Below are positions 1-12,274 of a stretch of DNA of 64,000 nt, in pieces. Source of the stretch: Carex sylvatica. Its lineage: Eukaryota > Streptophyta > Magnoliopsida > Poales > Cyperaceae. Both the position numbers and the translations under genes were made by a program. The stretch covers positions 84,501-148,500 of the forward strand of contig CAXKVR010000118.1 of assembly GCA_964058845.1 (NCBI GenBank), read 5' to 3'. Below the pieces are notes generated by a model. That model was not told the DNA's origin, did not search any database, and saw nothing but the letters and a program-made list of their open reading frames with translations. Numbering within the stretch: position 1 is the stretch's first letter; the number at the start of each line of letters is the position of its first letter.

Positions 1-968
1 GTGCATGAAAAGCTATATTCCCTTGAGATTGAGTTCTTAATTGATCTGAGGGTAAGGATCGTAATGACAGGTCCATGTTATTCATTGATAATAACAGATT
101 ATTTGTACACAATGGAGAGACGTTTATTTACTTCCACACCCACCCGATATTTTTGGGCCTAAGGTAACACAATATTCATTAGGATGATCGGAGCGGCATC
201 ATATAATCCATGCGCGAATATTGAAGTATCCTTAGCAGCATCTAGGGTCAGATCAGAAATGAAATATTTTGTTACTTTAGAATGTTTCCACTCTCTACCC
301 AGCAGATTTCCAAATTAATAGATTAAGACCATCTATCCCCAATCAGATGGCATGGGATCTGCTGCTGATCTATACAGAAACTTGTATGAAAAAATATCAT
401 AAAAATTCCTAATAATTTTTGAAATAATATATTTTATGACCGTTCATTTTGAAGTGAATTTTTAACGGTCGATCTTCGATGAAATGACCCGAAATTTATT
501 TAGAAATGATCAAGGCATAATAATTAACATAAGCAATACAAATTATGGTAAAAAATGAGATGTTTTTTTTTCGATCCAACGCAAAGTGTTTGTAGCCATT
601 TGATGCTTCTATATTCGGTCAAATGGATGGAGGAGTTTGCATAAATTTTACTTGATGAATCTTTTCCGCATGACAATATACGTAGTGCTCTTCAGTTTCA
701 AACGGTTCCGATCAACCACCGCATATTTTATTTCACCGCATCTTCATTACCTCACGTTGCAAGAGTTTATGTTTCATAGACAAGCATAGAAGATGTAATC
801 CATTCATGCAATATTCATGCAAGTCAACATAATTTAATGTGTTAAGTTTATTTAATTATGCAATAAACTATAAAATTATCATATATTATTGTATAAAAAT
901 AATTATTTGGATTTTGCATTTTGTTTTTTTATAATCATATATTACAATTAATAATCATATATTATAAT
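1..968. other. AT-rich intergenic DNA, no gene seen
   Basis: No reading frame of useful length, no conserved motif and no clear inverted or tandem repeat is visible. It ends at the 9-bp target duplication of the element that starts at 969. Confidence 0.6.
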
Positions 969-1362
969 GAGTAAGGCTAAGGTGCTATGGGTTGCATAGA
1001 GAGCTACAGTGCTACTGCTCAATATTTGAGTTTTCAAAATCCTAACGATCGATCCGAACCATTCATCTTGTTCTCCATATTAATATGTGTTTGGAGACCA
1101 AATTTTACATTTTTTTTTAAAAAATTTACTGTTTTTTTAGATAGGTAGAAAATCACTTGATCTAAAAAATTCTGCACCATTTAGATATTTGATTTTCTAA
1201 CTATCTAAAAAAATAGTAAAAAATTTTCAAAAAATATAAAATTTTGTCTCCAAACACATATTAATATGGAGAACAAGATGAACGATTCAGATTTTAAAAA
1301 CTCAAATATTGAGCCGTAGCACCGTAGTCCTCTATACAACCCATAGCACCCTAGCCTTACTC
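969..1362. mobile_element. Mutator-type MITE, 394 bp, with 9-bp target duplication
   Basis: The two ends are long inverted repeats. The left end begins GAGTAAGGCTAAGGTGCTAT and the right end reads as its near-perfect reverse complement. The inversion continues inward, including the TTTGGAGAC motif and a central A/T-rich arm. The 9 bases TATTATAAT flank it exactly on both sides (960-968 and 1363-1371). A 9-bp duplication with long terminal repeats is typical of Mutator-like elements. There is no coding capacity. Confidence 0.85.
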
Positions 1363-1371
1363 TATTATAAT

Positions 1372-2639
1372 TCAATACTACTTCAATGGATTACAACGAT
1401 AATATTTTAATACCATCATTCAATTAAACTTATAAAAAAAATTAAAATTACTTACATAAAATACACAATTCAAAAGATTTTCAATCATCCAACAAATGCT
1501 AAAAAAACTAATTATTTGAGTTTAATTTGTGAATTTTGTGACTATGATTGTAAATTACTACTATATGCAGCAGTGACTCGATAGATGGGCAGTAGCATAC
1601 TATGCGCCACATAAATTAAGCTTTGTAAATGCCTAAAATAATCTAACGTGGTACTTTTGTATGTTATTAGTTAAACTACAGTTGTCTTCACTGCCAACCC
1701 AAATACTTCTGCCATTATTGATATTTGATGAACTATCAAAGAGCTATTTCCACTAATTGCATCACACAACTTATTAATACAGGGGTCATTAAATGTGGTC
1801 ACTTACTTGCATGAAGCCATTACCGCTCTGTTTCTAACTCCAGGAATTCGCGCTGATCCAAAATTGCATTCCCCCCCCATTTCCTCCGAGCCCTAGTTTT
1901 GGTGGTGCGATCAAATACAAGGACACGTCCGTACTCTACGATAAAAGGCAAATCCGATCAAAATCACAACCGTCCTCATGCGATCTGCAACAATCTCAAC
2001 TCTCACAGATTTCTCAAAATCATGCCACGATGGTCAAGCAAAATATGAGATACCTCAAAGGAAATTGTTTACCAATACCATATATATACCCTACTTTACC
2101 AAATCGATTTCACAGAGAGACTCATTTAACCTATTTTGCCAAAATAGCCGCACCTTAGTTATCCCTCTCTATCTCCAGCCTCTCACTTCACCAAAAATCA
2201 CTAAGTTACTCATATCTCTCTCTAGCCTCTGGTCCGTGAGCACGAAGGCATAAGGTTTATCTCAAGCTCTAGATCTCTCATTTACTCCTTTCTCAAATTA
2301 TAGATCTCTCAAACTCTTAGTATTGGTAGAATAATTAACCTATTGGGCATAGTGGCTTGAAATTAAGACCTTTCTGGTCATACTTATTGAAAATTAAATC
2401 AGATTTTTTTTTTGTCGCAATTTAGGCAAAATCTATTTTGGATTAGGTTAGTTTTAAGGTGTTCATGTATGATTATCTCTATTTCCATCTTCTGAAAATA
2501 AGAAAATATATAAGGTCTTGGAGTAGAGTAAAATTTCTGATTTGACTTAAGGGTTATGTGGTGATCAATATCTCTTTTAGGTGGTAACACTTGATTTAAA
2601 TTTCTGACTTGACTCATATTCAGGACTTGATTAGACTTT
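1372..2639. other. Intergenic DNA, no supported gene
   Basis: There is a short open frame at 1978-2253. It has no recognisable domain and lies in a pyrimidine-rich stretch, so I do not call it a gene. Nothing else is supported. Confidence 0.5.
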
Positions 2640-3080
2640 ATTACAACTAACAATTGTTTACGGTTTAGAATTTAGACTTGATTAGAACTGATTAGATGGT
2701 CTTAATACCCTTTTCATCTGCTTACGCAAAGATTTAGACTAGATTAGTTAACACTTGATTTAGACTTGATTAGAACTGATTAGATAGATCTAATTAGAAC
2801 TGACTTGATTAGAACTAATTAGAATTGAAATTTGAAGAAGTTAGCCAGGAGAAAAAAACTCACAATGACTTTGATAATTAGCTTCAATATGCCCTTAATA
2901 ATAAATCATATATTGGTTAACACTAATTTTAGACTTGATTAGAACTTATTAGATAGATCTGATAAGAACTGACGGGGGTTTTAGAACTGATTAGAATTGA
3001 AATTTGAAGAAGTTAGCCAGGAGAAAAAAACTCACAATGACTTTGATAATTAGTTTCAATATGTCCTTAATCATAAATCA
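2640..3080 (+). repeat. Minisatellite and direct duplication upstream of the transposase-related gene
   Basis: The phrase GACTTGATTAGAACTGATTA recurs many times between about 2640 and 3000. A larger block is present twice: about 2755-2910 and about 2925-3085. Both copies contain GAAGAAGTTAGCCAGGAG followed by the same 30 or so bases. The second copy differs by a few substitutions and a short insertion. Confidence 0.8.
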
Positions 3081-5252
3081 GTTTAATGGACTACAATTTC
3101 AGCAGAGACATTTTGATCTTTTTACTCGTATTTACCTCTCTATTTTGTATTTACCAATCTAATAGACTGTAATTAAATTTTACATCATTATTTTCATTTA
3201 TAAATAACATCACACTTGTTACCTTGTTAGCAACAAGAAAATGCCTCCAATCAAAAAAATTGGAGTCAAAAGAGCAAAAGCTACCAAATACTACAAGAGG
3301 AAACGCAATGCAGATCAAACACTACTTGTTGATGACACTTTGAATGTTGCACCCGAAGGTGAAATCACACCAACAGAACCTCCAAAGAAAAAGGGACGAG
3401 GCCCTGCAGCTATAAGGACGATGAAAGACAACCCTGAAGAACAACCGGAGATATGGGTGGTTGGGCAACACGAGTTCAGATGTGCAAAAAACCTAAGGTT
3501 GATAACAGCGATGATCACTAGGACTGCCCTTAAACTCATGCCTGGACCATTAAGATCATTTCATGGATTCGGCAAAGATTCGAAGTTGGCCCTGGAGAGG
3601 GATTTTCTGGTAACCTTCATTCTTCTCTGTAGATTCATATTTTAGCGAAACTTTGTTTAATTTATCCATTAGGAAATACACTTTGTAACCCTTGATTTCT
3701 AGGTATATATAAAATATAATCTGTGCATGGGTTCCTAATTGCAACTGATGCTCATTTAGGAAAGAGTGCACTACATCAGCTTTTTTATACCCTTGTGATT
3801 CTTTGGTTCCTAATTGCAACTAATTAAGTAGGATTGTTGAGCATGTTTCCATTACTGGTGCCTTGTTTCATAATAAACAACCTATACATACTTTTGACTA
3901 AACTAGTCATTGAATAAGCATTGAAATAAATATTATAAATATTGACCAAAACTTGCATTTTTCCTCAATTTGAGGTAGGTCTCACCTTTACATCCTCAAT
4001 TTACTACACCACTTCATTCTCTCTAAATTCATTGTCTGCATATCCTGAATTGATTGGATGTGACCTCCCTAATTTTCTTGGATGTAGGAGAGGTATAGAT
4101 ATGCAAAAAATGAAGATCCTGACCATTGTCGTGAAGTACTCGAGGCCATAGCAGGCAAAAGTGCATAAAGTTATATGGTTGGGAGATTGTCGCATAGAAG
4201 GCGTTGGTGCCACATTGGTGTACTTCCCTGCAATTTTGGCGAGGTCTTTGTGATATCTGGTTCTCGGATGAGTGGCAACTGGTCAGTAAACAAAACCAGG
4301 AGAACCACAAAAATGACGAAAATGCGATCTCCCACTACGCTGGATCAGCTAGTGCTCACCAACATTTTGAGAAACTGGTAGATGAATCCTTATACTAAAT
4401 TACATTCCAATATTACGTTATAATTTTGTATTTTCTAGCAAATTAATCCTCATCAAGGGAGAGAGGAGGTCTATTTTGTCGTTGGCGGGTTACCTCAAAA
4501 CTTCATTTTTACCCAATTTGATTTATTTGTATATAATTAGATTGATTTCTTGTAAACCCAAAACACTAGGGCGAGGTACTAGTAAGCAGTCAAATGCAAC
4601 TGTGAACTCCGATACTAAAACCACTTCTGTGTATTGTTATTGTTAGTATTTTAGTTGTTGTTTTAGCTAATAATTTATTATTTTATATTATTAGAACTTG
4701 CAAGGACATATACTTGTCTTACTTGAGTTATTCCTATTGTCCTCGAGAAAGAAAAAAAATGTAGAATCCATATACTAGTCTTATGCTTTGGTTGGATACA
4801 TCTCTTCTGTTTTATAGCTCCATTTTTATGTTGTCATGTATTCATAGTATAATTTTACAAGATACATCTCTGACAGTTTTATAGTGTCCATTCTACTATT
4901 TCCACAATAAAAATAATCTAACATTTACATGTCATTTTTGTTTTTCATCTGGAGACAACTTTGTTCAAGGGAAAAAAACCAACCATGGAGGACCTTTACA
5001 TCCATATTCACTGTGCAAGACAAAATGGCGTATCACCAGTTGTGACCCAATTAAGTGCTGCTGAGAAGAGTGAAATTCAAATCACTGAAAATGGTGATGG
5101 TCACAAGGGAGTGAATCCAGCAGCTGAGGAGACTTCCGCCTCACATCACGAGTTTGATGTCAACTCCTTGCAATTGATGCACCAAAAAGTATAGTACAAA
5201 GTTTCAGTACAGCAAGCTGTACTTTTTAACCTTTAATACTTTTGAGTCAAAT

Positions 5253-7053
5253 TGCAAGTGCACAATTCTATCAAAGTAGTATTTTAGGTATCGATCCACA
5301 GGGAGTATGGAAAATACTTAGTTTTAAACTCTAAATAATTAATTTCAGAAAATAATAATAAAGTAAAGTGCAATAATAAAGTAGAATAAGGGGGGGTTTG
5401 TTTAAGTAATCCTAAAGGTTGGGTTCAATACCCGAGAATAAGGAATAGTAAACAATAGATGTAAATAAAATAAAGAAAGTAAAGATTGGTTTGCTTTCAA
5501 GTTGAGAAGATCTAGGGGTCTTTGGTCTACAATCCCTTGCTAATTCTATCTATTCGGTATTTGCTTGAATTCATGTATGATTTGACGAGGTTTCTAACCT
5601 AATATGTTATTAAGGGTCACTTTCGTGAATTAATAACGTGCCTAGGTAATTCGGACTTCACGATTAGGTCCTTCACCCTAGCTACCTAGACCATAAGCTC
5701 TTGTTAGTCTCTCCTCTCCTCAAATATTGGTACTTCACAGTTAGGTCATTCATACCAATATCCGATTTGATTTGAGATGTCCTAATTAGGGTTTGACTTC
5801 ACGGTTAGGTCCTTCACCAAGTCCCTAACCTTAATTTCTATAGTTCCGACTTAGATTAAATTGGTTAGAATCTTAATCTAAACCTAGGATATTTGCATTC
5901 ATAATTTGGTACTATCCTATTGATCACAGTCAATTTTGGTTCTTTCGAAACCAAAACGGGATACTACAATTCAAGTACTAACTATGTAATTAACACAAAT
6001 GATAAATCACAGAAATTAACAATCAAATCCCATAAAACAATCATAATAAAAGCAAATCACCAAATAGAATAGAATTAAACAAGTTCATGCATGATGACCT
6101 AAACCCCTAGAGAGAGAACTACTCCCTCATGGAGAGATCCATTACAAAAATTGGCAAAGTAAGAAGAAATGAAATAAAAGAAGCAATTACACCCTTTAAC
6201 AAATCAAAGAACCTCAATCTTGCCGTCTTCTTGCTTAGGAAATCCTTCTTCTCCTTGCTTGAAAGCTTTCATTTCTCCAGAATTTATCGCTAAGTGTGTG
6301 TGTAAAGAGAGAGAAGGATGGTGTGTTGGTTCATGTGAGATTGATTTCTCCGAAGAGAGATCCCCTCCGAAGAGAGATGCCTTGAATGGGAAAGAACCCC
6401 CTCCTTTATAGCAAAAGACTATGCCCAATCAAGAGGCATAGTCGTGGGGTGAGTGGGGTTAGTGGGTGCTATTTTTGGATTATTTTTCAGGTTGTCTTGT
6501 CCAAGTTTAGCTGTTCAAAAAGCATCCCTGGCTCGCTAAAAATAGAAACCGTGTTGAAAACGTGTATTTCTGGCTGTCTGCGGATCCACTGCATCCGTAC
6601 TGACTCCAAGTTTCCTTTTTTAGATTCTCAGGTTGTAGATCTTCTCGTTGGCTTTCCGAAAAGTGGTCATATGCCCAAAACGGAGTTACGAGTCAACAGT
6701 TGTGGCCGTTTTAAGTTCAGACTCTATTTTTGGCTCTGCTACAGTGCGTATGCATCGATATCCGTGCATCCGCACGATTTTTGACGAATAACTTATTATA
6801 CCTTTTTAAAATTGGCGCGCGTCCAGAAATCCATCTAAGTATTTAGTACGACCATATCGTAAACCGTGCGTCCACACTGGGCATTTTTCTTCGTTTTTCT
6901 TCATTTTTCTTTGTTTCCTGCAAATTAAAACCAAATAAATGCAGTAACTTGATTCTAGGTGTATTCTATTCTCTTTATATTCAAAATACAAGATATTTGA
7001 CGTTATTTTATGATGAAAACTAGATCGAATATGTATATAATTTATGCTTATCA
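5253..7053. mobile_element. Probable LTR-derived insertion (solo LTR or short non-coding retroelement)
   Basis: This block separates two coding segments of the transposase-related gene and has a different character. It begins near TGCAAGTGCACAATTCTATC, followed by ATCGATCCACAGGGAGTATG, and ends near ATGCTTATCA. Both end motifs are familiar from plant LTR-type elements. Inside, the phrase CTTCACGGTTAGGTCCTTCA occurs three times in variants (about 5650-5820). There is no intact reading frame for retroelement proteins. I could not find a clean 5-bp target duplication (CAAAT on the left, GCAAT on the right), so the edges are approximate. Confidence 0.5.
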
Positions 7054-8412
7054 GCAATTTACAAACCATAAAAAAGAGAAAGCTTATGTAAGTACAAGTT
7101 TACTAGTGTAATTTTTTTTGTAAAGGCTATGTGGTTGGTAATGAGTTCCAACACAAATGTACCAAACCCTAACCCTAACTCAGTAAAGTAGGTCACTGCA
7201 GTACTCTTTATAAAATAATGTCATCTTAATTTCAACTTTAATACACGGCTCACATAAACTAGTATTATAGGTCACAACATTAGTCCCATGCCTTGCAGAC
7301 AGCTGCCTATGTATAAAAATATTGCAGCAGGTCAATTTAGGAAATAATACATTTCTCAACCTTTACTTATTCTAATAGAGGAAGGTTAAGGAAATGAGGG
7401 CTGATGAGGCCAATGCTGAATTGGACGACAGCACCTTATTTCTAACAGACCTTAGTCCCCCTAGCCATGGCCGCATCTTAGGCTTTGGAAGCTTGCTTGA
7501 ACAAAGGGTGCAAACACCAACCACCTGAGAAAGGCAGAACCATGTCACGTTGTCTGTGTCTGGGTTGACAAATGCTGGGGACCAAGAGTCCTTCTCTAAG
7601 GCAGAAGTAGAGAACATCATGCAAGAACGTGATCGCCGTATTGCCGAGAATCGCACCGAGAGGATGAGAGATCGAGCACAAAATCAGTTATTGTTCTCCC
7701 AATTGTTCAAAATGTTTGGGATGCAACAGCCTCCTTCACAGGTTAGTTCGAGCAAATTTTAGGTTAGTTTGAGCAAATTCGATGCTACCATATTTGACCA
7801 ACTGAACCAGATTTTCTGAAGACCAATATTTTATGTTTTAATAGTTAGATTGTTGAATATCATTGATTGTGTTAACCAATATATGCTAACTTTTGAAATA
7901 TAATGCTTAGGTTCAAGATCCAACCTCTCAACCATCTCTGGAAGTACCTTCAGTTCTGCAAATGGAATTCAATCAGGTAAGTACTTTTACAATTTCTGTT
8001 TAATTCCTGAATTCTTACGAAATATGCTTCTAAGTTAAGTGTACAATGGAAGGCATTAGATGATCCACAATAATAGGTACCACATTTAGTATCAAGTTAA
8101 TGGTAATATGTAACATGCAAATGATCATTACACTTAAGTATCAAAACCAGCATCATGGTCAGATGTAAGTGTAGGTGAACAACATCAATGGGTAACAGTA
8201 TTTATATTATCAATAATAAGTAATTTTCAGCATAACTAAGCTATATAAATATTTTCAGTTTTTTACATGCATGTTCTAACATATTACAATTTGTTATACA
8301 TAGGATGTGGTTGGTTCTTTGGCACCAAATCAGGAAGGGTCTAACATGACTTTCCAAGCATTGCTGACTTCTGAAAATGAACAAGAAATTGTAGGTAATG
8401 ATGCCGCAATGG

Positions 8413-9148
8413 TAGGGGTGTAAACGGAGCGGATTCGGAGCGGATAATGCTAATACCATATCCGTATCCATTTTTCAATGAGCGAATACGGATACGGATA
8501 CAGATACGGATAGTAAACAGATATCAAAATTTAAAACCATACCCGCCTTAAATAGATACGGATACGGATTGGATAATCAACGGATACGGATTCTAATACG
8601 GATATGGAGCGGATAATTATCGGATAATTAAGTTATGCACTGTAAGATACAAAAAAGTGACTCGTTGTTGTCTTGAAACAATGACTAAAACTAATTTAGA
8701 AGAGACTAAAAGCATACTACATTCACGGACTAAAGTCTTGAATGGAAAACAATAGAGAATGAAGAAATAGAGATAAAAAGAAAATGAAATTGGATTATTG
8801 TAGCACTATCACCAGCAAAAAAGAGATTAAATTGGAAATCATATTGTATTATCATTTATACCACAACTAAGACTGAAATGAATATGAAATAATATATAAC
8901 AACTTCTATCCGGAGCAGTAAAGTTAAAGTTGGTTGGGAGTAATTTCGGATCCGGATAATTGCGGATACGGATACGGATATTCACATTCATGAAATTATC
9001 TGTATCTGTATCCGTCATTTTTTCACCATATACAAAAATTATCCGTATCTGTATCCGTAATTATCCATATTCGTTTAATCCGGATACGGATAATCTCTGA
9101 ATACGGAGCGAATACGGAGCGGATTATCCGTATCCGTTTACACCCCTA
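8413..9148. mobile_element. Non-autonomous hAT element, 736 bp, with 8-bp target duplication
   Basis: The ends are TAGGGGTGTAAACGGA and its reverse complement. CGCAATGG is repeated exactly on both sides (8405-8412 and 9149-9156), the 8-bp duplication expected for hAT transposons. Both subterminal zones contain many copies of CGGATACGGATA and its complement, the kind of array bound by hAT transposases. The middle is A/T-rich and carries no transposase frame, so the element depends on a transposase from elsewhere. It sits in the last exon of the transposase-related gene. Confidence 0.93.
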
Positions 9149-9188
9149 CGCAATGGGCAATTGGTGGGCAAATCAGCCTTCGACATGA

Positions 9189-9689
9189 ACTAGGGTAGTT
9201 TAGTGGGGTTGTGAACTTTAATTTGGTATACCTAATTTTGATTATAGTCTGGGTATATTTTGTTAACTCAATGGGGTGGGTTTATTTTGTTAATGCTTGA
9301 CAGGTGGGCATAGTAGGTTTATTTAGAAGTTAACTCTTTCATTTAGCAATGTTGTTTTACTGCTTTTAACATTTTGGTACAATGTAACATGACGATACTA
9401 TGTTGGTCAATGCTTATTAGTTGCTTACTACTTATTTTACAATGTGTTTTAAATGTGTTTTATGTAAATATTGATGAATTAAAAAGTGAGAATTGTAAAA
9501 CAGCACTGGGCTAGTACCAGATTGGTACAGGGGGGAGGATTGTTGAATTGGAGCATGCTAATTTGCTGCCATTTCCAGCTATTATATACTTTGGTACATC
9601 TACGCAAATAGTATGAACTGCAGTGCATGCAAATAATGTAAATCATAACCTTGCAAATAACTACCCATGTAATAAGCTAATCATCTTCC
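9189..9689. other. Non-coding DNA inside the CACTA remnant
   Basis: This lies between the stop of the transposase-related gene and the subterminal repeats. No reading frame or repeat is supported here. Confidence 0.5.
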
Positions 9690-9850
9690 CATGCTAATAG
9701 TCAGGTGGGACCAACATGTGTTAGCCTTGCATATAGTCAGGTGGGACCCACGAGTGTTAGCCTTGCAAATAGTCAGGTGGGACCCCATTCTATGCCTTTG
9801 CAAATAACCAGCTGGGACCCATGTTGTCTCCCCTTGCAAATACTAGAAAC
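9690..9850 (+). repeat. Tandem repeats of about 33 bp in the CACTA subterminal region
   Basis: Four to five consecutive copies share AGTCAGGTGGGACC, a variable stretch, then GCCTTGCAAATA. The last copies are more diverged. Short tandem motifs near the termini are usual in CACTA elements. Confidence 0.8.
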
Positions 9851-10092
9851 GGGGTCAACTAGGAAAGTATTAGCATGCGTAGTGATTGCAAGGCTAGGCA
9901 CTTGCAACAAGTCAGAAAATAGTTGTTGTAAGGATGTCCTTGCAAATACTTTGTAGTTGTAAGGAAAGTTATTGCAAGATTATTGTTGCAAGGGTAAGCG
10001 CATGCAACAAGCCTTTTCGGACTTGTTGCAAGGCTAGGCGCTTGCAACAAGTCACTTTCTGATGCATGCAATAAAATCGGATTCTAGTAGTG
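9851..10092. mobile_element. 3' terminal region of a CACTA (En/Spm) transposon
   Basis: The segment ends with CGGATTCTAGTAGTG at 10078-10092. Its reverse complement begins CACTACTAGAA, the classic CACTA terminal inverted repeat. Inside the end are several copies of CTTGCAACAAGTC or its variants, forming a subterminal repeat array. No matching 5' terminus was found between 1 and 3240, so that end is either missing or outside the window. Confidence 0.75.
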
Positions 10093-11194
10093 ATTAATTT
10101 CAAGATAAATAGAATTTACCACTTGACGCGCAACAGATATCTTCATCTAGTCGTAAGAGCAGTCACCCTCTTCTCTTCCTTCTTCTTGTCAAATATACGC
10201 ACTAGCGACAGCAATTATGTCACTATCAATATCCACAACGAACAAGATGACAAACAATTATCATTCGGTACACTGGTACCAAATGGACAGCCCCTTTTAT
10301 TTCTCTTTATTTCTCTCTCACAGTTTCTGAGTAGATACGAATTCTGATTAATGAGATTAACACAAAAAATGAACTGCTGATGTATATTTATAAACAACAT
10401 ACACCAGTTCAGTTGAGCCTGTTCATTTGCATCATTTCAGTTGGGCCTCTGTAGAAGTTCTTATCAGTAACCTGTAAGAATAACAATGTTAGACTGAGCC
10501 CAACCATGCCAGACTCAACATATATAACAAACCGAGACAATCTGAGCCTTACTCGAGCTTAAGTTTCTCTCTCGTCATGGACTAGCTAGAAACCGAGCCG
10601 ACCTTAGCTGGACCGTGACGGACTCCTTAGAAAAACAGGGGCATTGGCACGTCTGGTCATCACGGACTCGAACTAACTACTTCTTGACAATTGGAAATTA
10701 ACATTGATTGGTTCATTTTTCTGAATGATTTCATCAAGTTGAACAGGTGGCTGGTTTCCCACATCAGCAATTACCAAGTAAAAGAAGTCAGTCGTTGATA
10801 ATTAACTGTTCAAAGTAAAACTATATAAATTAACAGAACATAGTCAAAGTCCACTATATAAATGATTCTTTACAAGTTCGAAATGTTTTGAAAGGATCGA
10901 TAAGCTTGGAGACCCAGACAACAAGATATGGATAAGCTTATAGACTGACAACAAGACGAGACTTTGGTTACTCTTTGAATTTCTAGTTTCGTTACTTTAA
11001 ATTTTCATTTATTTTCTTTAAACTTATTTTTTCGAGATATATATTTGGGTGAAGGTTCCAATTAATATAAATAACAACAACAATAATAACTAAGTGTTTA
11101 GTCTCAAACAAGTTATTTAGAATAGATTAGAAAAGAAACCCAATTAAAATCATAGAATCAAGGTAGATAGTAATAAGATATATAATAGTAAAAT
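10093..11194. other. Intergenic DNA, nothing recognised
   Basis: No gene, clear transposon end or tandem repeat is visible. Small open frames here have no recognisable protein features. Confidence 0.5.
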
Positions 11195-11720
11195 AATAAT
11201 AATAATAGTAGTAGTAGTAGTAGAACTAGGGTGTTCTTAAGTTCACTAAGTTCCATGGTGAACTCAAGTCTAAAACTTATCAAATTGGCTTTAAATGATG
11301 AATCTGAACCGTTAAAACATGCCTACCTTACGAGTGATGCGTCTACATGTGAAAATTTTAAACATTCGAATTAATTTAGTATAAAGTCAAGCGGTCAAAA
11401 TTAGAAGGTTAATAAATTAATTTTAATGCATTCATTTTTTGAATGTTTTTTGACCATTTGACTATATATAAAATTAATTTCAAAATTCAATTTTTTTATA
11501 TGTAGACGTATTACTCGTAAAGTAGGTGGATTTCAACAGTTCAGATTCATCATTTAAAGCCGATTCGATGAATTTTAGACTTGAATTTACCAAGAGACTT
11601 GGTGAACTTAAGAACACCCTAATTCTACTCTACTACTAATAATAGTAATAGTAGTAATAATAGTAATAGTAATAATGATATCAATACTAATAATAATTAT
11701 AATACTAATACTAATTGTAT
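11195..11720. repeat. TAA/TAG microsatellite split by a MITE
   Basis: Runs of TAATAG and TAGTAG lie at about 11195-11220 and resume at about 11630-11700. The intervening 11218-11630 is a MITE, so the element appears to have inserted into an existing simple repeat. Confidence 0.75.
11218..11630. mobile_element. Mutator-type MITE, copy 1 of the TAGAACTAGGGTG family
   Basis: The ends TAGAACTAGGGTGTTCTTAA and GAACACCCTAATTCTA are inverted repeats, and the arms continue inward as GTGAACTCAAGTCTAAAAC and its complement. The whole element is homologous to 52765-53163, which has a perfect 9-bp target duplication. The duplication here cannot be read because the site is a microsatellite. There is no coding capacity. 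Confidence 0.85.
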
Positions 11721-11903
11721 TATACTAAACTACTAATTATATTATATCTAAACTATATAACAAGTTTAATAATACTATGCTATTTTTTCTTTTAATTTAC
11801 TAAAAGCGTACAAAATTGTTTGGTGGAAAGTGCAGGAATTTTGACGATAATTGATGGCAGAAAATGCATATGTACAATTAATATAATCTAAATAAGATTT
11901 TGA

Positions 11904-12274
11904 GGTTGGCTACTCTACTTCCATAAATATATCAGGGTATATGTTTATAAGTTAATTTTGCATTTTTAATGTCCAAATGGTCAATGTGAAGCACTCAACA
12001 TGTTCTCCATACTAGAATGTGCTTGGAGACTAAATTATATATTTTTTTAGATTTTTTTTATTATTTTTTCAGAATTTTTCAAAACAGACATAAAAAATAT
12101 TAGAAAAATATTAAAAATAATAAAAAATATGAAAAACCATGTTTTGTCCTGAAAAAATATAAGAAAATTTCAAAAACTATTGAGTGCTTCAGATTGATAA
12201 TTTGGACATTAAAAATGCAAAAATGACTTATAAGCATATGTCCTCGTATACTTATGAAAGTAGAGAAGCCAACT
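11904..12274. mobile_element. Fold-back MITE upstream of the PR-1 gene
   Basis: GAGGTTGGCTACTCTACTT at the left is inverted at the right as AAGTAGAGAAGCCAACTTC. The arms continue inward and include GTGCTTGGAGAC on one side only. The ends resemble those of the element at 34702-35122. I could not read a clean target duplication. It ends about 290 bp before the PR-1 TATA box. Confidence 0.7.

Larger units (their letters stand above)
3241..9188 (+). pseudogene. CACTA (En/Spm)-associated plant transposase-related gene, disrupted
   Basis: Pieces of one multi-exon gene can be followed. The first open segment (3241-3645) has a basic stretch with KKKGRGP. A segment near 4087-4380 includes CDIWFSDEW and HYAGSASAHQHFEKL, resembling the plant Ptta/En/Spm transposase family (Transposase_24). 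4961-5194 encodes FKGKKPTMEDLYIHIHCARQ. The later exons are cleaner: 7379-7741, 7911-7976 and 8304 to the stop at 9186-9188, with good AG/GT boundaries and matching phase. Three lesions are visible: a TAA near 4160 unless spliced out, an in-frame TGA at 7526-7528, and a hAT element in the final exon. A 1.8 kb insertion also lies between 5194 and 7379. It is probably an accessory gene of the CACTA element whose end lies at 10092. The 5' exon boundaries are uncertain, and the family assignment is by motif recall. Confidence 0.7.

Noticed and set aside
1978..2253. 91-residue open frame
   Set aside because: Serine/threonine/leucine-rich translation of a pyrimidine-rich stretch with no domain, leader or neighbours to support it.
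7165..7180. ACCCTAACCCTAA, telomere-like
   Set aside because: Only two units; too short to indicate a telomeric or interstitial array.
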